Shown: positions 48,211-59,641, numbered from the stretch's first letter. The stretch: DNA of 64,000 bases from Sinotaia quadrata (GCA_028829895.1 CM054177.1:80177163-80241162); one strand, 5' to 3'. Numbers and translations are program-made. Notes: generated by a model from the sequence alone, not told the origin.

Positions 48211-49079
48211 GCGCCTACCCATACGTCACCCACAATCTAGTCTTTATTTTTTCTCTTTTTACTGAAATATATTCACTTAAGCATATACTATTATTTACCA
48301 CCTCCCATTACATATCCACACGCATATACACGGACATGTGAATATATGCACAAACATGCACGCACACACATATGCATATGCGTCTACATGTTCGCACGCA
48401 TCATACGTGCATAGATGCATACATCATTCACACATTCACGCAGACATACATCGGTCACATACATACAAGCACACACTATTAATACCTGAACTAGCGTCTA
48501 CTGGGAACAATACTCATTACCTCAAAATAATTTTACTCAACAGCTAATGTGTCCCACTCTCTGTTTATATAATTGTTTTTAGACCAACGCCTACGAAGAG
48601 TTCTCTGTATTGTGCTGAGAGTTAAAAATTACTAGCTCCTGGAACTTTACACAATGCTTCCTTTATGACAGCCAAATAATTAGGTGAAGAACTGGAAACA
48701 AGCAAATCATGAGCGTTACAACTATTCCCTATGTAACAATGACTATGTTAACCATTTCGCTGATATGTAGGCCTATGTCGTCAACTAGTTAGGGCTTGGT
48801 GTTATCAGGTTATTTTGTACCAGCGCAGAAAGAGTTAATCTCAACAATTAACCTGTCTAGTCTAATTCTGGGTGCGGTAAGCTGAAACCCTGAGAGGGTC
48901 CAAGGAACGTGAATAAAATCAGGCGAGATGGTCTATAAATAGAATGCACAGTGCGTAAATATTAACATCACAGCAAGGTCTTGCCTTTACTGGAATTTTT
49001 ATTTTATTTTATTTTTGTTTTGGAGGTGAATTAGTTTAGCGGTAGGTATTTTTGCCTAGTTTAAATACAATTCTTATTT
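48211..49079. other. Unique sequence, no gene recognised
   Basis: 48310-48475 is rich in CA/CATA dinucleotide patches. There is no domain-bearing ORF. Confidence 0.5.
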
Positions 49080-49385
49080 TTGTCATTCAGGTGAATCAGT
49101 ATAGTTACAAGTACTTTTGCTAGTTACAATTTTGGGTAATGAAGGTGATTCAGTCCAGTTTGATATATTTTTATTAGTTAAATTTTTTTGTATTGCAGCT
49201 AAGTTTAGTTTGATATATTTTTGCTAGTTACATGTTTTGTATTGCAGCTAAGTTTAGTTTGATATATTTTTGCTAGTTACATGTTTTGTAGTGCAGCTAA
49301 GTTTAGTTTGATATATTTTGGCTAGTTACATGTTTGTATTGCAGCTAAGTTTAGTTTGATATATTTTTGCTAGTTACATACGATT
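49080..49385. repeat. 49-bp minisatellite, about 5-6 copies, with an acceptor-like motif
   Basis: The unit is GCAGCTAAGTTTAGTTTGAT plus a T-rich half ending TGTTTTGTATT. Each junction therefore reads TTTTGTATTGCAG/CT. The left copies are diverged. Confidence 0.94.
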
Positions 49386-50344
49386 TAAAAAGTATCTGAA
49401 AGTCGTTGTAGCAGTTGTTACATTGTTATATTTTCCTGATCATTGTGTAGTCCATTTAATACACTCTATTCACTTTAGACTTAAGTGGATTTTAATTATC
49501 ATATTATTTTTTTATTTGTCTTAAATTATTCCTTAGATAACAGAATGTATTTCAGACTCGACCTGCGGTTTAATGAATAATTATTAACAATAATGCTACT
49601 TTGTTCATTTTCGATACTAGGAGTGATGTCAGAGCAGAAAATACCCGAATTACGGGCGTGTTACATCTAAGTTACCGTCGGGCTCAGATCCACACTTTGT
49701 TATCAAATTGTTTGCTGAACACTCAAAAGATAATGGTCCCGATTGTACTACATATTTCCTATCTGTGCTTAAGAGAAGTCACTTTTACCTTCTTCTGTGA
49801 AAGGAAAGCAATCTACCTTCATTTGTCTGCAACTCGCTGGTGCAGTTTAAGTTGTAGTCCATAGCTTGAAAAATGGGGAGGGTTCATTGCAATCTTCCTA
49901 TTTTGATTTTCGCTGCACTTTAATTATTATAATCCATCCATTTTCACTTGAAGTGAAAATGGACCTCTTATTGCCGTTAACATAAATAAAAATCGTTTAT
50001 TATTATTATGTTCTAATTGAGTATTTCAGTACAGCAAAATCGGCCCAGGCCGGAAGCTGCCATCAGCCTAAGCCAAGAAGATTGAGTATTTCATAGTTAA
50101 AGTCCCAATAGGCGTTTTAATTTGAGTAATTAAGAGAGCGTACGAAGAATTTGTCCATGTTACCGTATAGTGCGAATCCCACGAGACTGTGCGCGAGAGA
50201 GACTGATGACGACAAAGAGGGTCACAAAGACACTATTCTACTTTCCAAGAACAATATTGGATAAAGACAGAACGCATGGTGTTTTCTTATATATGGCATT
50301 AGCAGCATTAGGGGAAAAAAGACTTGGCAATGTTTCGCACCAGA
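49386..50344. other. Unique sequence with a perfect palindrome
   Basis: The palindrome at 49938-49962 is annotated separately. ORFs at 49601-49864 and 50170-50472 have no domain. Confidence 0.5.
49938..49962. repeat. 12-bp perfect inverted repeat, 1-nt centre
   Basis: CCATTTTCACTT, G, AAGTGAAAATGG. Confidence 0.95.
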
Positions 50345-50353
50345 GAATGCTGC

Positions 50354-50455
50354 TGTTTGTGTCGTCATTTGCATTGCTATTGTGTAGTTTTCACAATAAA
50401 GTTTTGTCTCGTCATTTGCATTGCTATTGTGTAGTTTCTACAATAAAGTTTCGTG
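50354..50455. repeat. ~46-bp duplication carrying AATAAA
   Basis: Two copies of CGTCATTTGCATTGCTATTG followed by TGTAGTTT and ACAATAAAGTTT. Each ends in an AATAAA hexamer. Confidence 0.92.
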
Positions 50456-50589
50456 CAGAAACGAAAGTTTGAATTCTGTTCGACTGAAAACATTAAAAAA
50501 AAACAACAAAAAAACCCCAAACAAATTTATACAAGATGGTGACTGATTAAACATTTCTAGGACTTAAAAATAACTTAAAGCTCTTAAAA

Positions 50590-51390
50590 GCTGAAATTGT
50601 ATGTAAATTGTTTTCTTAAGGAGCAATCTAATTATTATATTTTTATATTAAAATATATTTGAACTCTTGTTTACTTTTCTTTAAAGAATGCTCTATTATA
50701 TTTTATATTAAAATATATTTCAACTCTTATATTTTTCTTTAAACTGCACTTTAATTATTATACTCTTTCATTTTTTCCAACCAGACTGCAATTTCACTTT
50801 AATTATTATACTCTAATTTTTCCATCCAGAATGCAAATGCATTTTAATTATTATATTTTTCCAGTCAGACTGTAATTATTACATATTTTCAATTTAGACG
50901 TAAACAGCTCTTTAATTATTATACTTTTTCCACTTTGATCTAAGTATTATTAAAAATTTACTTTTTATTGCCAACTTAAGTATTATCTCCAGTTAGAGTT
51001 TACCTTAATTATCATACACTTTTCATCTGACACAAAAGTTCTTTGATATAGACTACTGTAATATTTCACTTAAAATTCACCTTAGTTATTATATACACTT
51101 TTCATCCGACACAAAAGTTCTTTGATTATTTTTATAGACTATTGTAAAACTTCACTTAAACTTCAACTGAATTATTAGACACTTTTCACTTGACGTGAAT
51201 AGCAATTATAAAACTATTGTAAAATGTCACTTAAAATTCACCTTAATTATTATACACTTTTCAATTGATGTGAAAAGCTCTTCAGTTATAAATCTATTGT
51301 AAAATATCAATTAAAATTCACTTTAATTAATATACTCTTTTCACTTGAATTAAAAGCTCTTCAATTAAAAAAAAATATTGTAAAATGTCA
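50590..51390. repeat. Degenerate ~75-90-bp AT-rich repeats
   Basis: Recurring blocks are TTTAATTATTATA, CACTTTTCA, ACACAAAAGTTCTTTGAT and CTATTGTAAAATGTCACTTAA. The periodicity is clear but the copies are strongly diverged. Confidence 0.8.
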
Positions 51391-51395
51391 CTTTA

Positions 51396-51616
51396 TCTAC
51401 AAATTACGTCCTTCTTATTTCACTCAAGTTTATTGTAACTACTCTATTCTTTTACAAATTACGTCCTTCTTATTTCACTTAAGTTTATTGTAACTACTCT
51501 ATTCTTTTACAAATTACGTCCTTCTTATTTCACTTAAGTTTATTGTAACTACTCTATTCTTTTACAAATTACGTCCTTCTTATTTCACTTAAGTTTATTG
51601 TAACTACTCTATTCTT
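51396..51616. repeat. ~55-bp minisatellite, 4 copies
   Basis: The unit is ACAAATTACGTCCTTCTTAT followed by TTCACTTAAGTTTATTGTAACTACTCTATTC, almost identical. It looks like a locally expanded unit of the degenerate array to its left. Confidence 0.96.
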
Positions 51617-52621
51617 CCACTTTAAATTCAATTATATTTTCACTATAATACTTTATCCACATATAACGACAGTTTTTTCATCCAAAGATTCCTTAAATAC
51701 CTTTCTACAATTATTGTTTAAATCATAATTTAGAAGAAAAATGCTTCTTACGTATCTTTAAACTCTTTCCATATCCAAAGATCTCAAGCATACTTCGATT
51801 GCCTGAAAGAGAAAATTCTTCACTGTGATTTTAAAACATTTTTCTCAGTAATAAGAATACTTCACTGTGGTCTTAAAACATTTTTCTGTGTAACACGTTT
51901 CATTGTGGAAATCATCTTTTCATCAGGACGAACACGAAGCTCGAATAGTGAAACCTTGCATCAATAGCAGGAACGACACGTTTTTGGGTCCCGGCAATCC
52001 GTAAGAATCACCATAGTAACAGTAATGTTCAAGATGGAAATAGGCATTAGTAAGGCAGTACCTATTCACTGGTATGTGAGAATGATAAGTAAACAGTTTT
52101 GAAACTTTCTAAAGAAACAGGTTGGAATTTGGCTAATTAAAACAAATTAGAATGCTATAACTATTATAACTGTATAACAAGTTAGTACGCAATAACTGTT
52201 ATAACTGTATAACAAGTTATTACGTATTAACTAATATACTTGCATACCCTTTTACAAATAGCTGCTGTATTCACACGTTGTTTCTGTGTTGCATAGCGAC
52301 GTGCCTTTAAGTTAACGCTCTATATACGTCATCTAAATATTCGACGATAATTTCAGTTATCTTGGCATGCGATACCGCTATGAGCTATATTTATCTTACA
52401 TGACCAAACAGTATTTCCGAAAACGATTTATTAGTGACAGCAACACAGAATGCATTCGTGCATGCCCACCCACCCGCAAAAAAGAAAAAAGAAAGAAAAG
52501 AAAGATTCAGTTTATTTGCACTTATACCGAGAACAGTTGACAGGACAAAGGCAGTATTGTAATGTGTCATATCAGCACTCTCAGCAAAGTTTCCTGATAA
52601 ATTCAACGTTTCACTAAAACA
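51617..52621. other. Unique sequence, no gene recognised
   Basis: Small duplications near 51840-51890 and 52150-52230. There is no domain-bearing ORF. Confidence 0.5.
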
Positions 52622-52800
52622 TTCAGAGAAGTAACAATTGCAGGATGAAAGAAGTGTGTGTGTGGTGTGTGTTGCCTAATTAAAGAAGTAACAATTGCAG
52701 GATGAAAGAAGTGTGTATGTGGTGTGTGTTGCCTAATAAAAGAAGTAACAATTGCAGGATGAAAGAAGTGTGTGTGTGGGGGGGTGTGTTGCCTAATTAC
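52622..52800. repeat. ~58-bp minisatellite, 3 copies
   Basis: The unit is GAAGTAACAATTGCAGGATG followed by AAAGAAGTGTGTGTGTGGTGTGTGTTGCCTAAT with small changes. Confidence 0.95.
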
Positions 52801-53524
52801 CATTTAACAATATTCCATTAAAAACAAAAACTATTTTACAATACGTGCATATTCCAATGAATAAATCTAGTGAATCAGACAAGGTACCATTTTAAGAAAA
52901 CAAGTTGTTTTTCCATTTAAAAAATATGTACCCATAACCCTTGTCTATTAAAAAAAAGTGTTAGAGGGCAAATTGTCGCAATTCAAAAACTATCTTACTG
53001 CACAATATTTCTCCATGCCTCCGCTCCACCCACTTTGAAAAAAAAGAAAAATAAGAAAGAAAGAAAATCTTTCATCTACAGCCATTGCTTTTATTATTTT
53101 TTTTAAACTGCACAAGTATTTCTCAAGTAAATATTTTTCTTTCTTCACTTCTTCATGTCAATTTCCTTCAGCAGACGATAGAAATAACGTCAACAATAAA
53201 CAAACACTGCAAACCTTCCTTTACGACTAATCTATTTGCTTTTATTGACATCTCCTTAAGGGAATAACACTGCAAACAACAACAAAGAATAAAATAAATA
53301 AACCCCGAACACTCTGTTATAATGTTTTTTATCTGTGTTAGTGTCCCTCCCTCTTTGTCATTCCAGTAATTTGTCTTGCCCCAAACGAGTCTTGGCGGTA
53401 CAACTTATTCACACACAAAAATGAGTGCCCGGTCTTTCATTGGAAGGACAAATAAGTGCTTTGGAATACTAAATGAGAGATAGTTACTCGTTCTGAATAT
53501 GAACATATATTACGATATGAAGAA
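52801..53524. other. Unique sequence, no gene recognised
   Basis: Nothing identifiable. Confidence 0.5.
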
Positions 53525-54005
53525 TAGCACAATAATAATTTTATACAGTGATTAACAAACGTGAACGGTAACACACAATAATAAACACTTAACAGTGATT
53601 GTGAAATGGGAACAGTAGTACCATATAATAAACACTTAACAGTGACTGTGAAATGCGAACAGTAGTACAAAACAATAAACACTTAACAGTGACTGTGAAA
53701 TGCGAACAGTAGTACCAAATAATAAACACTTAACAGTGGCTGTGAAATGCGAACAGTAGTACCAAATAATAAACAATTAACAGTGACTGTGAAATGCGAA
53801 CAGTAGTACAAAATAATAAACACTTACAGTGATCGTGAAATGCGAACAGTAGTACAAAACAATAAACACTTACAGTGACTGTCAAATGCGAACAGTAGTA
53901 CAAAATAATAAACACTTAACTGTGGCTGTGAAATGCGAACAGTAGTACACAATAATAAACACTTACCATGATTATCAAAAGTGTACAGTAACACACAATA
54001 TTAAA
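53525..54005. repeat. ~46-47-bp minisatellite, about 10 copies
   Basis: The unit is AATAATAAACACTTAACAGT followed by GACTGTGAAATGCGAACAGTAGTACAA. The outer copies are the most diverged. Confidence 0.95.
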
Positions 54006-54041
54006 CGCATACAGTGACTAATAAATCTTGTAAGTAGCACA

Positions 54042-54187
54042 CTGCGGCGAAGTAAAATTGCCTATCCCTATTTCTGAACTTAATCATTATATATTTATTG
54101 CCAAGGACACGACCTTGGGCACTGCTTATGCTGATATTTTTTAAGTGTCAGAGTTGGAGGAAACAACTCAGGTGGAGAATATTTAAT
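54042..54187. repeat. Dispersed repeat copy B (paired with 39512-39660)
   Basis: See copy A. Here the segment sits between two unrelated arrays, 53525-54005 and 54184-54480. The last bases overlap the first unit of the right-hand array. Confidence 0.8.
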
Positions 54188-54480
54188 GGCACAAGTCATT
54201 TGTATGTTTTAGAAAGATGTAATGGCATAAGTCATTTATATGTTTTAGAAAGATGTAATGGCACAAGTCATTTATATGTTTTAGAAAGATATAATGGCAC
54301 AAGTCATTTATATGTTTTAGAAAGATATAATGGCACAAGTCATTTATATGTTTTAGAAAGATATAATGGCACAAGTCATTTATATGTTTTAGAAAGATGT
54401 AATGGCACAAGTCATTTATATGTTTTAGAAAGATGTAATGGCACAAGTCATTTATATGTTTTAGAAAGATATAATGGCGT
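54184..54480. repeat. 36-bp minisatellite, 8 copies
   Basis: The unit is AATGGCACAAGTCATTTATA plus TGTTTTAGAAAGATGT. Open frames on both strands come from the 36-bp length. Confidence 0.97.
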
Positions 54481-55210
54481 GGCTACATCTCAGGTCTAAT
54501 ACAGGTTTTGGAGAATTTGCAATTAAAAAAATAACCAAAAAGCAAACAACAAACAAAAACCACCCTAATTCGCTGTTTGTGTGTTAGCTCAAGTGTCTTT
54601 TAGCTGTAGACATTCCCAATGGGTCTGCGTGTTTTGCAAGTTCAGTGCGCTTGCAATTATATTACTCTAATAAATGATACGTTGAGATTACCTTCTCGTC
54701 TGTCATTGGTCATGATATAACGTTTTTTTAAAAACTTTTTTAGGTTCAAGTGAGTGTGTGTTCTATTTAAATTTGTTAAACTTATTTATTTCCTTCAATC
54801 CTTGTTTATTTTCCCGTGATCACGAAACCTGCATTTTTTCCACCCGTAGGTTATTACAACTTATTTCATAAAATTTTGCAGTTCGGTATAACTTACTTCA
54901 TAGAGATTTTGCAAATCAGCACAAGTTTGATCATAGAGATTTGCAGGTCAATAGATCTTGATATATTGATTCCTGAAACTTGTCTTTTTCAAGACAATTA
55001 CATCGTTCTCAGAGAGAGTTGAACTTCCACTTAAAACACTGTTTTCTTCTGAGAGAGTACATGGTTGCCAAGAACAATTCAATAGGCTTATACTAATTTG
55101 TTTCTTCAAGTCAATAGATTGTTCATGGAGGAAACGTATTTTTGTGAGTAATATTGACTTTAATCGTAATCCACACAGTCGAGTTTAGTGTAACTTGCTC
55201 AACGACCCAT
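54481..55210. other. Unique and weakly repetitive sequence
   Basis: Recurring CATAGAGATTTTGCA and similar pieces at 54860-54960 suggest an old array. No gene. Confidence 0.45.
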
Positions 55211-55400
55211 ACATTGTTTTAATGGCCATTGTAACTTAATACTTAATTAGTACGTGATTATTAGAAACAGTGAATGTGTTCACAAAGTCAATATCATTGT
55301 TTTAATGGCCATTGTAACTTTATACTTAATTAGTACGTGATTATTAGAACATTAGTACATGATTATTAGAAACAGTGAATCTGGTCACAAAGTCAATAGC
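55211..55400. repeat. ~93-bp duplication
   Basis: ATTGTTTTAATGGCCATTGT, then ACTTAATTAGTACGTGATTA and GAAACAGTGAAT, occur twice, with a further partial copy. Confidence 0.9.
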
Positions 55401-55629
55401 ATTTTCCGGGTTTTTAGAACATGTTCACAAAGTACACACCTTTCTGAGTTAATAGAACTTGGTCAGAGTTCGTGGCTTTCAGGATCAATGGAACTAATTG
55501 GCATAGCAACCGGATTGCCTGGTCAATTTATGAATGAATTTCTATCAGTGAGTCAATACAAAGTTGCTAGTAAATATTGAGAGATACACAAATCCCCTTT
55601 TTACATAGAGAACAAATTAGCTTTTAGTT
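55401..55629. other. Weakly repetitive spacer
   Basis: No gene recognised. Confidence 0.45.
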
Positions 55630-55880
55630 TTAATTAGTACGCCGTATCCAGAGAGATGTTCCTGTTTGTTTTCTTGGATATATGGAACTTTCTGAGGGGG
55701 GGGGGGGAAAGATGGTTTCCCAACATATATGGAACCTTCTGGTGTGTGTGTTTGTGGGGGGGGGGGATGGAGAGGTTTCGCTTAGATGTTTGGAACTTGC
55801 TAAAAGGGGGTGGGGGAGTCGCAGATGACAGGGACTTGCAGAATGAGAAGATATTTTCTAGGTGAATAGAGCACACTCAG
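55630..55880. repeat. ~60-bp G-run minisatellite, about 4 copies
   Basis: Units share GATGTTTGGAACTT(G/T)CT and a G-run. The runs are G12 at 55696-55707, G11 at 55756-55766 and GGGGGTGGGGG at about 55806-55816. Confidence 0.85.
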
Positions 55881-56214
55881 GAAGAACTTCTTTTCTATTT
55901 GAATGGAACTTCTCCGAGGAAATTTGCTGTTCTTAGATGCTCAGGAAGATTTTTTTTTCTTCTGATGAATGGCATGTCGTCAGAGATGTTCGACTAATTC
56001 AATGGAACGTTCTGGAATAGAAGATTGTTTCAAAATCAGAAGAATCTAAATCAGAATAAGTTCAAAAGTACTTTTTCTGAGACATCAGAAAATGTGACCC
56101 CATGGTTCCAGACAAATTACCCGAAGTTGTGCTATTGCTGTGCCAAATTACACAAATTACACTCTAACGAACGAATATATGGTTTATGTTTGAAGAATTT
56201 ACTTCTATGGAACT
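55881..56214. other. Weakly repetitive spacer
   Basis: Worn copies of the previous unit (AATGGAACTTCT, AATGGAACGTTCT). No gene recognised. Confidence 0.45.
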
Positions 56215-56352
56215 CGGTGTGGTGCGTCATAAGAACTATGGCACTAAATGTAATGGGCCACAAGAAATACGGTGTTCAGTGTGATAGGCCACAAAACAAC
56301 TCAGTGTGATGGGCCACAAGAAATACGGCACTTAACGTGACGGGCCACAAGA
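56215..56352. repeat. ~33-bp minisatellite, about 4 copies
   Basis: The unit contains GTGATGGGCCACAAGAAATA followed by CGGCACT. Confidence 0.85.
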
Positions 56353-56719
56353 ACTTGCTGTCAGCATTTTGGTTGGATTCCTCTGCCAAGAACATGTGCA
56401 GAGAACAAACTGGCAATGTTTTTTCTTATATTGACATTTGCTCATGTTAAACATTACTTACTGGGAAAGCAGGATGGGCGTATACAGTACAAAGATTTCG
56501 CTTGCTGGGCCAATGAAATGCACTCATTTGACCATACAGCTTTATTTTGTTTTTAGACTGGGTTGAACACATTGTATATCGTAGAGACGATAACACCTGA
56601 ATACAGCACACTGTTCTAACTTTGTTCAGATGTAACTGTTCATGAGCATTTCTGTAGGAATTTTGTCCTTACACGTGTCTTTTATGGGCAGGAATGTATC
56701 TTATTAAATATAAATAATA
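56353..56719. other. Unique sequence, no gene recognised
   Basis: Nothing identifiable. Confidence 0.5.
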
Positions 56720-57000
56720 ATTTTGGAGATTTGGTTGTAAAGTACACGTTTCTCGGTAGCGTCGATTTACTGGTATAGGGATTTTGATGCGAAGTACACA
56801 ATTCTGAGAACATTAACGTAATACAGATTTATTGGTATAGGGAATTTGGTTGTAAAGTACACGATTCTGTGAGAATAGTACTGCAAAACAAATTTATTGA
56901 TAGAGAGACTTTGTTGTAAATTACATGAGTCCTTGAGAACAGTATGGCAAAAGAGATTTGTTGGGATGGGGATTTTGTTCCTACCTGTAATTTATGAAAC
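56720..57000. repeat. ~65-70-bp degenerate minisatellite, about 4 copies
   Basis: Recurring TTTGGTTGTAAAGTACACG, TTCTG.GAGAA and GATTTATTGGTATAGGG. Confidence 0.8.
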
Positions 57001-57180
57001 GTGAACAGTTTACACCTGAGTGTACCTCCTCGTCTACTAAAATATCACCTCCCTGGTACATGGCTGTAAAAGTGAGTGTACATTCTCGTCTATAACCCCC
57101 CTCCCCTCGGTACAGGGCTGTAAAAGCGAGTGTACATTCTCGTCTATAAGACATCGCTTTCCTGCTGCAGGGCTGTAAGC
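57001..57180. repeat. ~62-bp minisatellite, 3 copies
   Basis: Shared GAGTGTACATTCTCGTCTAT and GGTACAGGGCTGTAAAAG. Confidence 0.9.
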
Positions 57181-57622
57181 TGCAAGAAGGCAAATAACTG
57201 CTTCTTGACTCGTCGGGATTTTACGTCGTTTTCTTTTTTAAATCCTCTCCACGCCGCACCCCTCCTCCCACGACCAACTCACTGATTTTTAAATATTCCT
57301 AACACAAACACTTCAAGATGACAACATTCTGCTAAACAAGTTCACACCAACGGCTGTGGAGATGGGCGTGGGTGGGTGGGTGGGGCATATGTTGACTTCC
57401 TGAAAGCAACCATGGAACATTTATGTTGCATTTCTCCAGAGTGGAGGGGGACCAGGAGGAGAACGTGGGTGGGTGTGGATGGTGAAGATGAGCCTGGTAG
57501 CTGGCATGTCACACCGGAAGCATCTTGTCAGGCCGCTATTATCTCCCCTTTTCAGCGTCTGGAGAAGGTTGTTGAAGACGAGGCTGTTCCAGTTGATGAC
57601 AGCTTAGTTAAAATTGGCCTTA
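57181..57622. other. Somewhat GC-rich unique sequence
   Basis: The ORF at 57376-57783 runs into the (CA)n tract and has no recognisable domain before it. Left unassigned. Confidence 0.4.
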
Positions 57623-57733
<111 letters not shown>

Positions 57734-57829
57734 GCAACCGCCCCATTCTAACTGTTCTCCCGTTGTCCCTGTCAAATGATTAGATGCATATTGTGCTTGC
57801 AAGACTCTAATTTCTCTGTGCGTATGTAT

Positions 57830-57925
57830 CTGCATGTGTGTGTGTGTGTGTATGTGTGTATGTGTGTGTGTGTGTATGTGTGTATGTGTGTGTGTATGTT
57901 TGTGTGTGTGTGTGCGTGCGTAGCG
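57830..57925. repeat. (TG)n/(TATG)n microsatellite
   Basis: TG runs are broken by TATG at regular intervals. Confidence 0.97.
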
Positions 57926-58250
57926 CGCTCTCGTGATTGTGGGGGGGGAGGGAGGGAAAGAGCAGAGCAGCAGCAACAACATCAATCCTATTTCCGTGGC
58001 GAGGCATGTCGGGTACCGGGAGCCTCCCTGCAAATTGCCTCCAGAGCGAGGAAGACGTGCTCAGAGTTTGAACGGCTGGCCAACGCGCGAGCGGCACGTT
58101 GGGCGATCAATACAGTTTTCCCCGTACCTCTTGCTCAGGCCGCCTCACCTCCATGCCTCTTTAAGACTGGAGCGCTGTCAGTTACTTCAGTATACAAACG
58201 GCTGCAACAAGTGGCAAGCAAAGATGCAGGGTGGCGGTGATGACAGCAAT
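57926..58250. other. GC-rich segment between two TG microsatellites
   Basis: Higher GC and CpG content than its surroundings. ORFs on both strands have no recognisable domain. It could be a promoter, 5' exon or old exon, but nothing decides this. Confidence 0.35.
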
Positions 58251-58251
58251 A

Positions 58252-58308
<57 letters not shown>

Positions 58309-58317
58309 TGTGTGTGT

Positions 58318-58348
<31 letters not shown>
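58251..58348. repeat. (TG)n/(TATG)n microsatellite
   Basis: About 48 TG with three TATG interruptions. Confidence 0.98.
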
Positions 58349-58739
58349 ATCATGCAATTTTGTGTTAGTTTTCCAATCTTTGTATTTTCATGCTCTAATT
58401 TGTTCTTGTTGTCTCGTATGGTTAGGAAATTCAGCTTGCATCACGAGATCCTAAATTTCTTCCTATTTGTGCGTGCGTGTATGTATCTATGCGTGTGTTG
58501 CATGTGATGTGTTGCTAGATAGATGTGCATAAAAATTCTTAGTGCTCATGTGTTCCTTTATATTACTTATTGCATGCGTGTGACTTTTTCAAAGAGAAAC
58601 AGATGGGTGCCTAAAGCAAGGAAAATTGGATTTTTGGAAAAAATGAACACTTTCAAATATTAGCAAGATTTGATAGCATAGCAAATTGAAGAGTTACAAG
58701 TACAAATAAAATATGCTTAGTAAACAGTTTAACACTTTC
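58349..58739. other. Unique sequence, no gene recognised
   Basis: Nothing identifiable. Confidence 0.5.
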
Positions 58740-59135
58740 AAGGAACAGCTAAGTTCTCTGAGTGTACCTTAGTCAATTTTAGCTAAGTTCTATAACTGTA
58801 CCGTACATTAATATATCAGTTTTAGCTAAGTTCTATGACTGTACCGTAGACAATTTTAAAGCTAAGTTCTATAACTGTACCGTACATTAATATATCAGTT
58901 TTAGCTAAGTTCTATGACTGTACCGTAGACAATTTTAAAGCTAAGCTCTATAACTGTACCGTATATTAATATATAAATTTTAGCTAAGTTCTATGATTGT
59001 ACCATAGGCAATGTTAGCTAAGTTCTATGACTGTACGGTATATTACTATATCAATTTTAGCTATGTTCTGTGACTGTTCCGTATAAAAATGTCAACTTTA
59101 GTTAAGCTCTATAACTGTACTATATATTAATATGG
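58740..59135. repeat. ~40-bp minisatellite with a ~78-bp dimer, about 9 copies
   Basis: The core is AGCTAAGTTCTATAACTGTA followed by CCGTA. Copies alternate between a tail with CATTAATATATCAGTTTT and one with GACAATTTTAA, giving a dimeric unit in the centre. Confidence 0.92.
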
Positions 59136-59228
59136 CTAATAAGACTGCAATAGTGTATATGCCCGATTGGCTAATAAGACTGCAATAGAGCTAATGTCAG
59201 GTTTATAATATTTATAATAAAGAGAATG
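59136..59228. other. Left flank of the hAT insertion
   Basis: Contains a ~35-bp duplication with GGCTAATAAGACTGCAATAG. Confidence 0.8.
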
Positions 59229-59236
59229 CTGTATAT
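59229..59236. repeat. Target-site duplication, left copy
   Basis: CTGTATAT directly precedes the hAT terminus and is repeated at 62202-62209. Eight bases with central TA fit the nnnTAnnn pattern described for Buster-type hAT elements. Confidence 0.95.
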
Positions 59237-59251
59237 CAGTGCTGTCCAACC
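59237..59251. repeat. hAT terminal inverted repeat, left
   Basis: CAGTGCTGTCCAACC is a perfect match to the complement of 62187-62201. Confidence 0.97.
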
Positions 59252-59641
59252 CGCGGCCTGCGGGCCCCTTCTAAGTGGCCCGCCAGAGCTCTCGCAATAT
59301 TTTAAAAACTTTCAGTTACGCAAAATCTTGTTATAAAACTTAAACATTTAATTTAATTTCTTCAATTTTTTCAACAATTATTGGACTAACTCTACATTTA
59401 TTTGAAAATTTATTGTTAATTTTAAATATTGCACAAAATAATAGTTTCTGAAAAATTCCAAAAATGTTAAGTCTAAAGTATTTTAATGACCGTACTAACT
59501 TCCTAAGAGTCACTACCGGAAGCGGTTGTTTTGTTGTCATCACGCCGTGCAGACGTTATTGTTATTGAGTTCAGTTAAAAGTTTTGTTTTAAAAAAAAAG
59601 TAATAATTTTGTAATCATGACAAGCATATAAAATAAAATGG

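Noticed and set aside
54098..54499. Opposed ORFs across the 54.2-kb array; also 62620-62943 and 63453-63797
   Set aside because: Same 3n-period effect (36, 30 and 63 bp).
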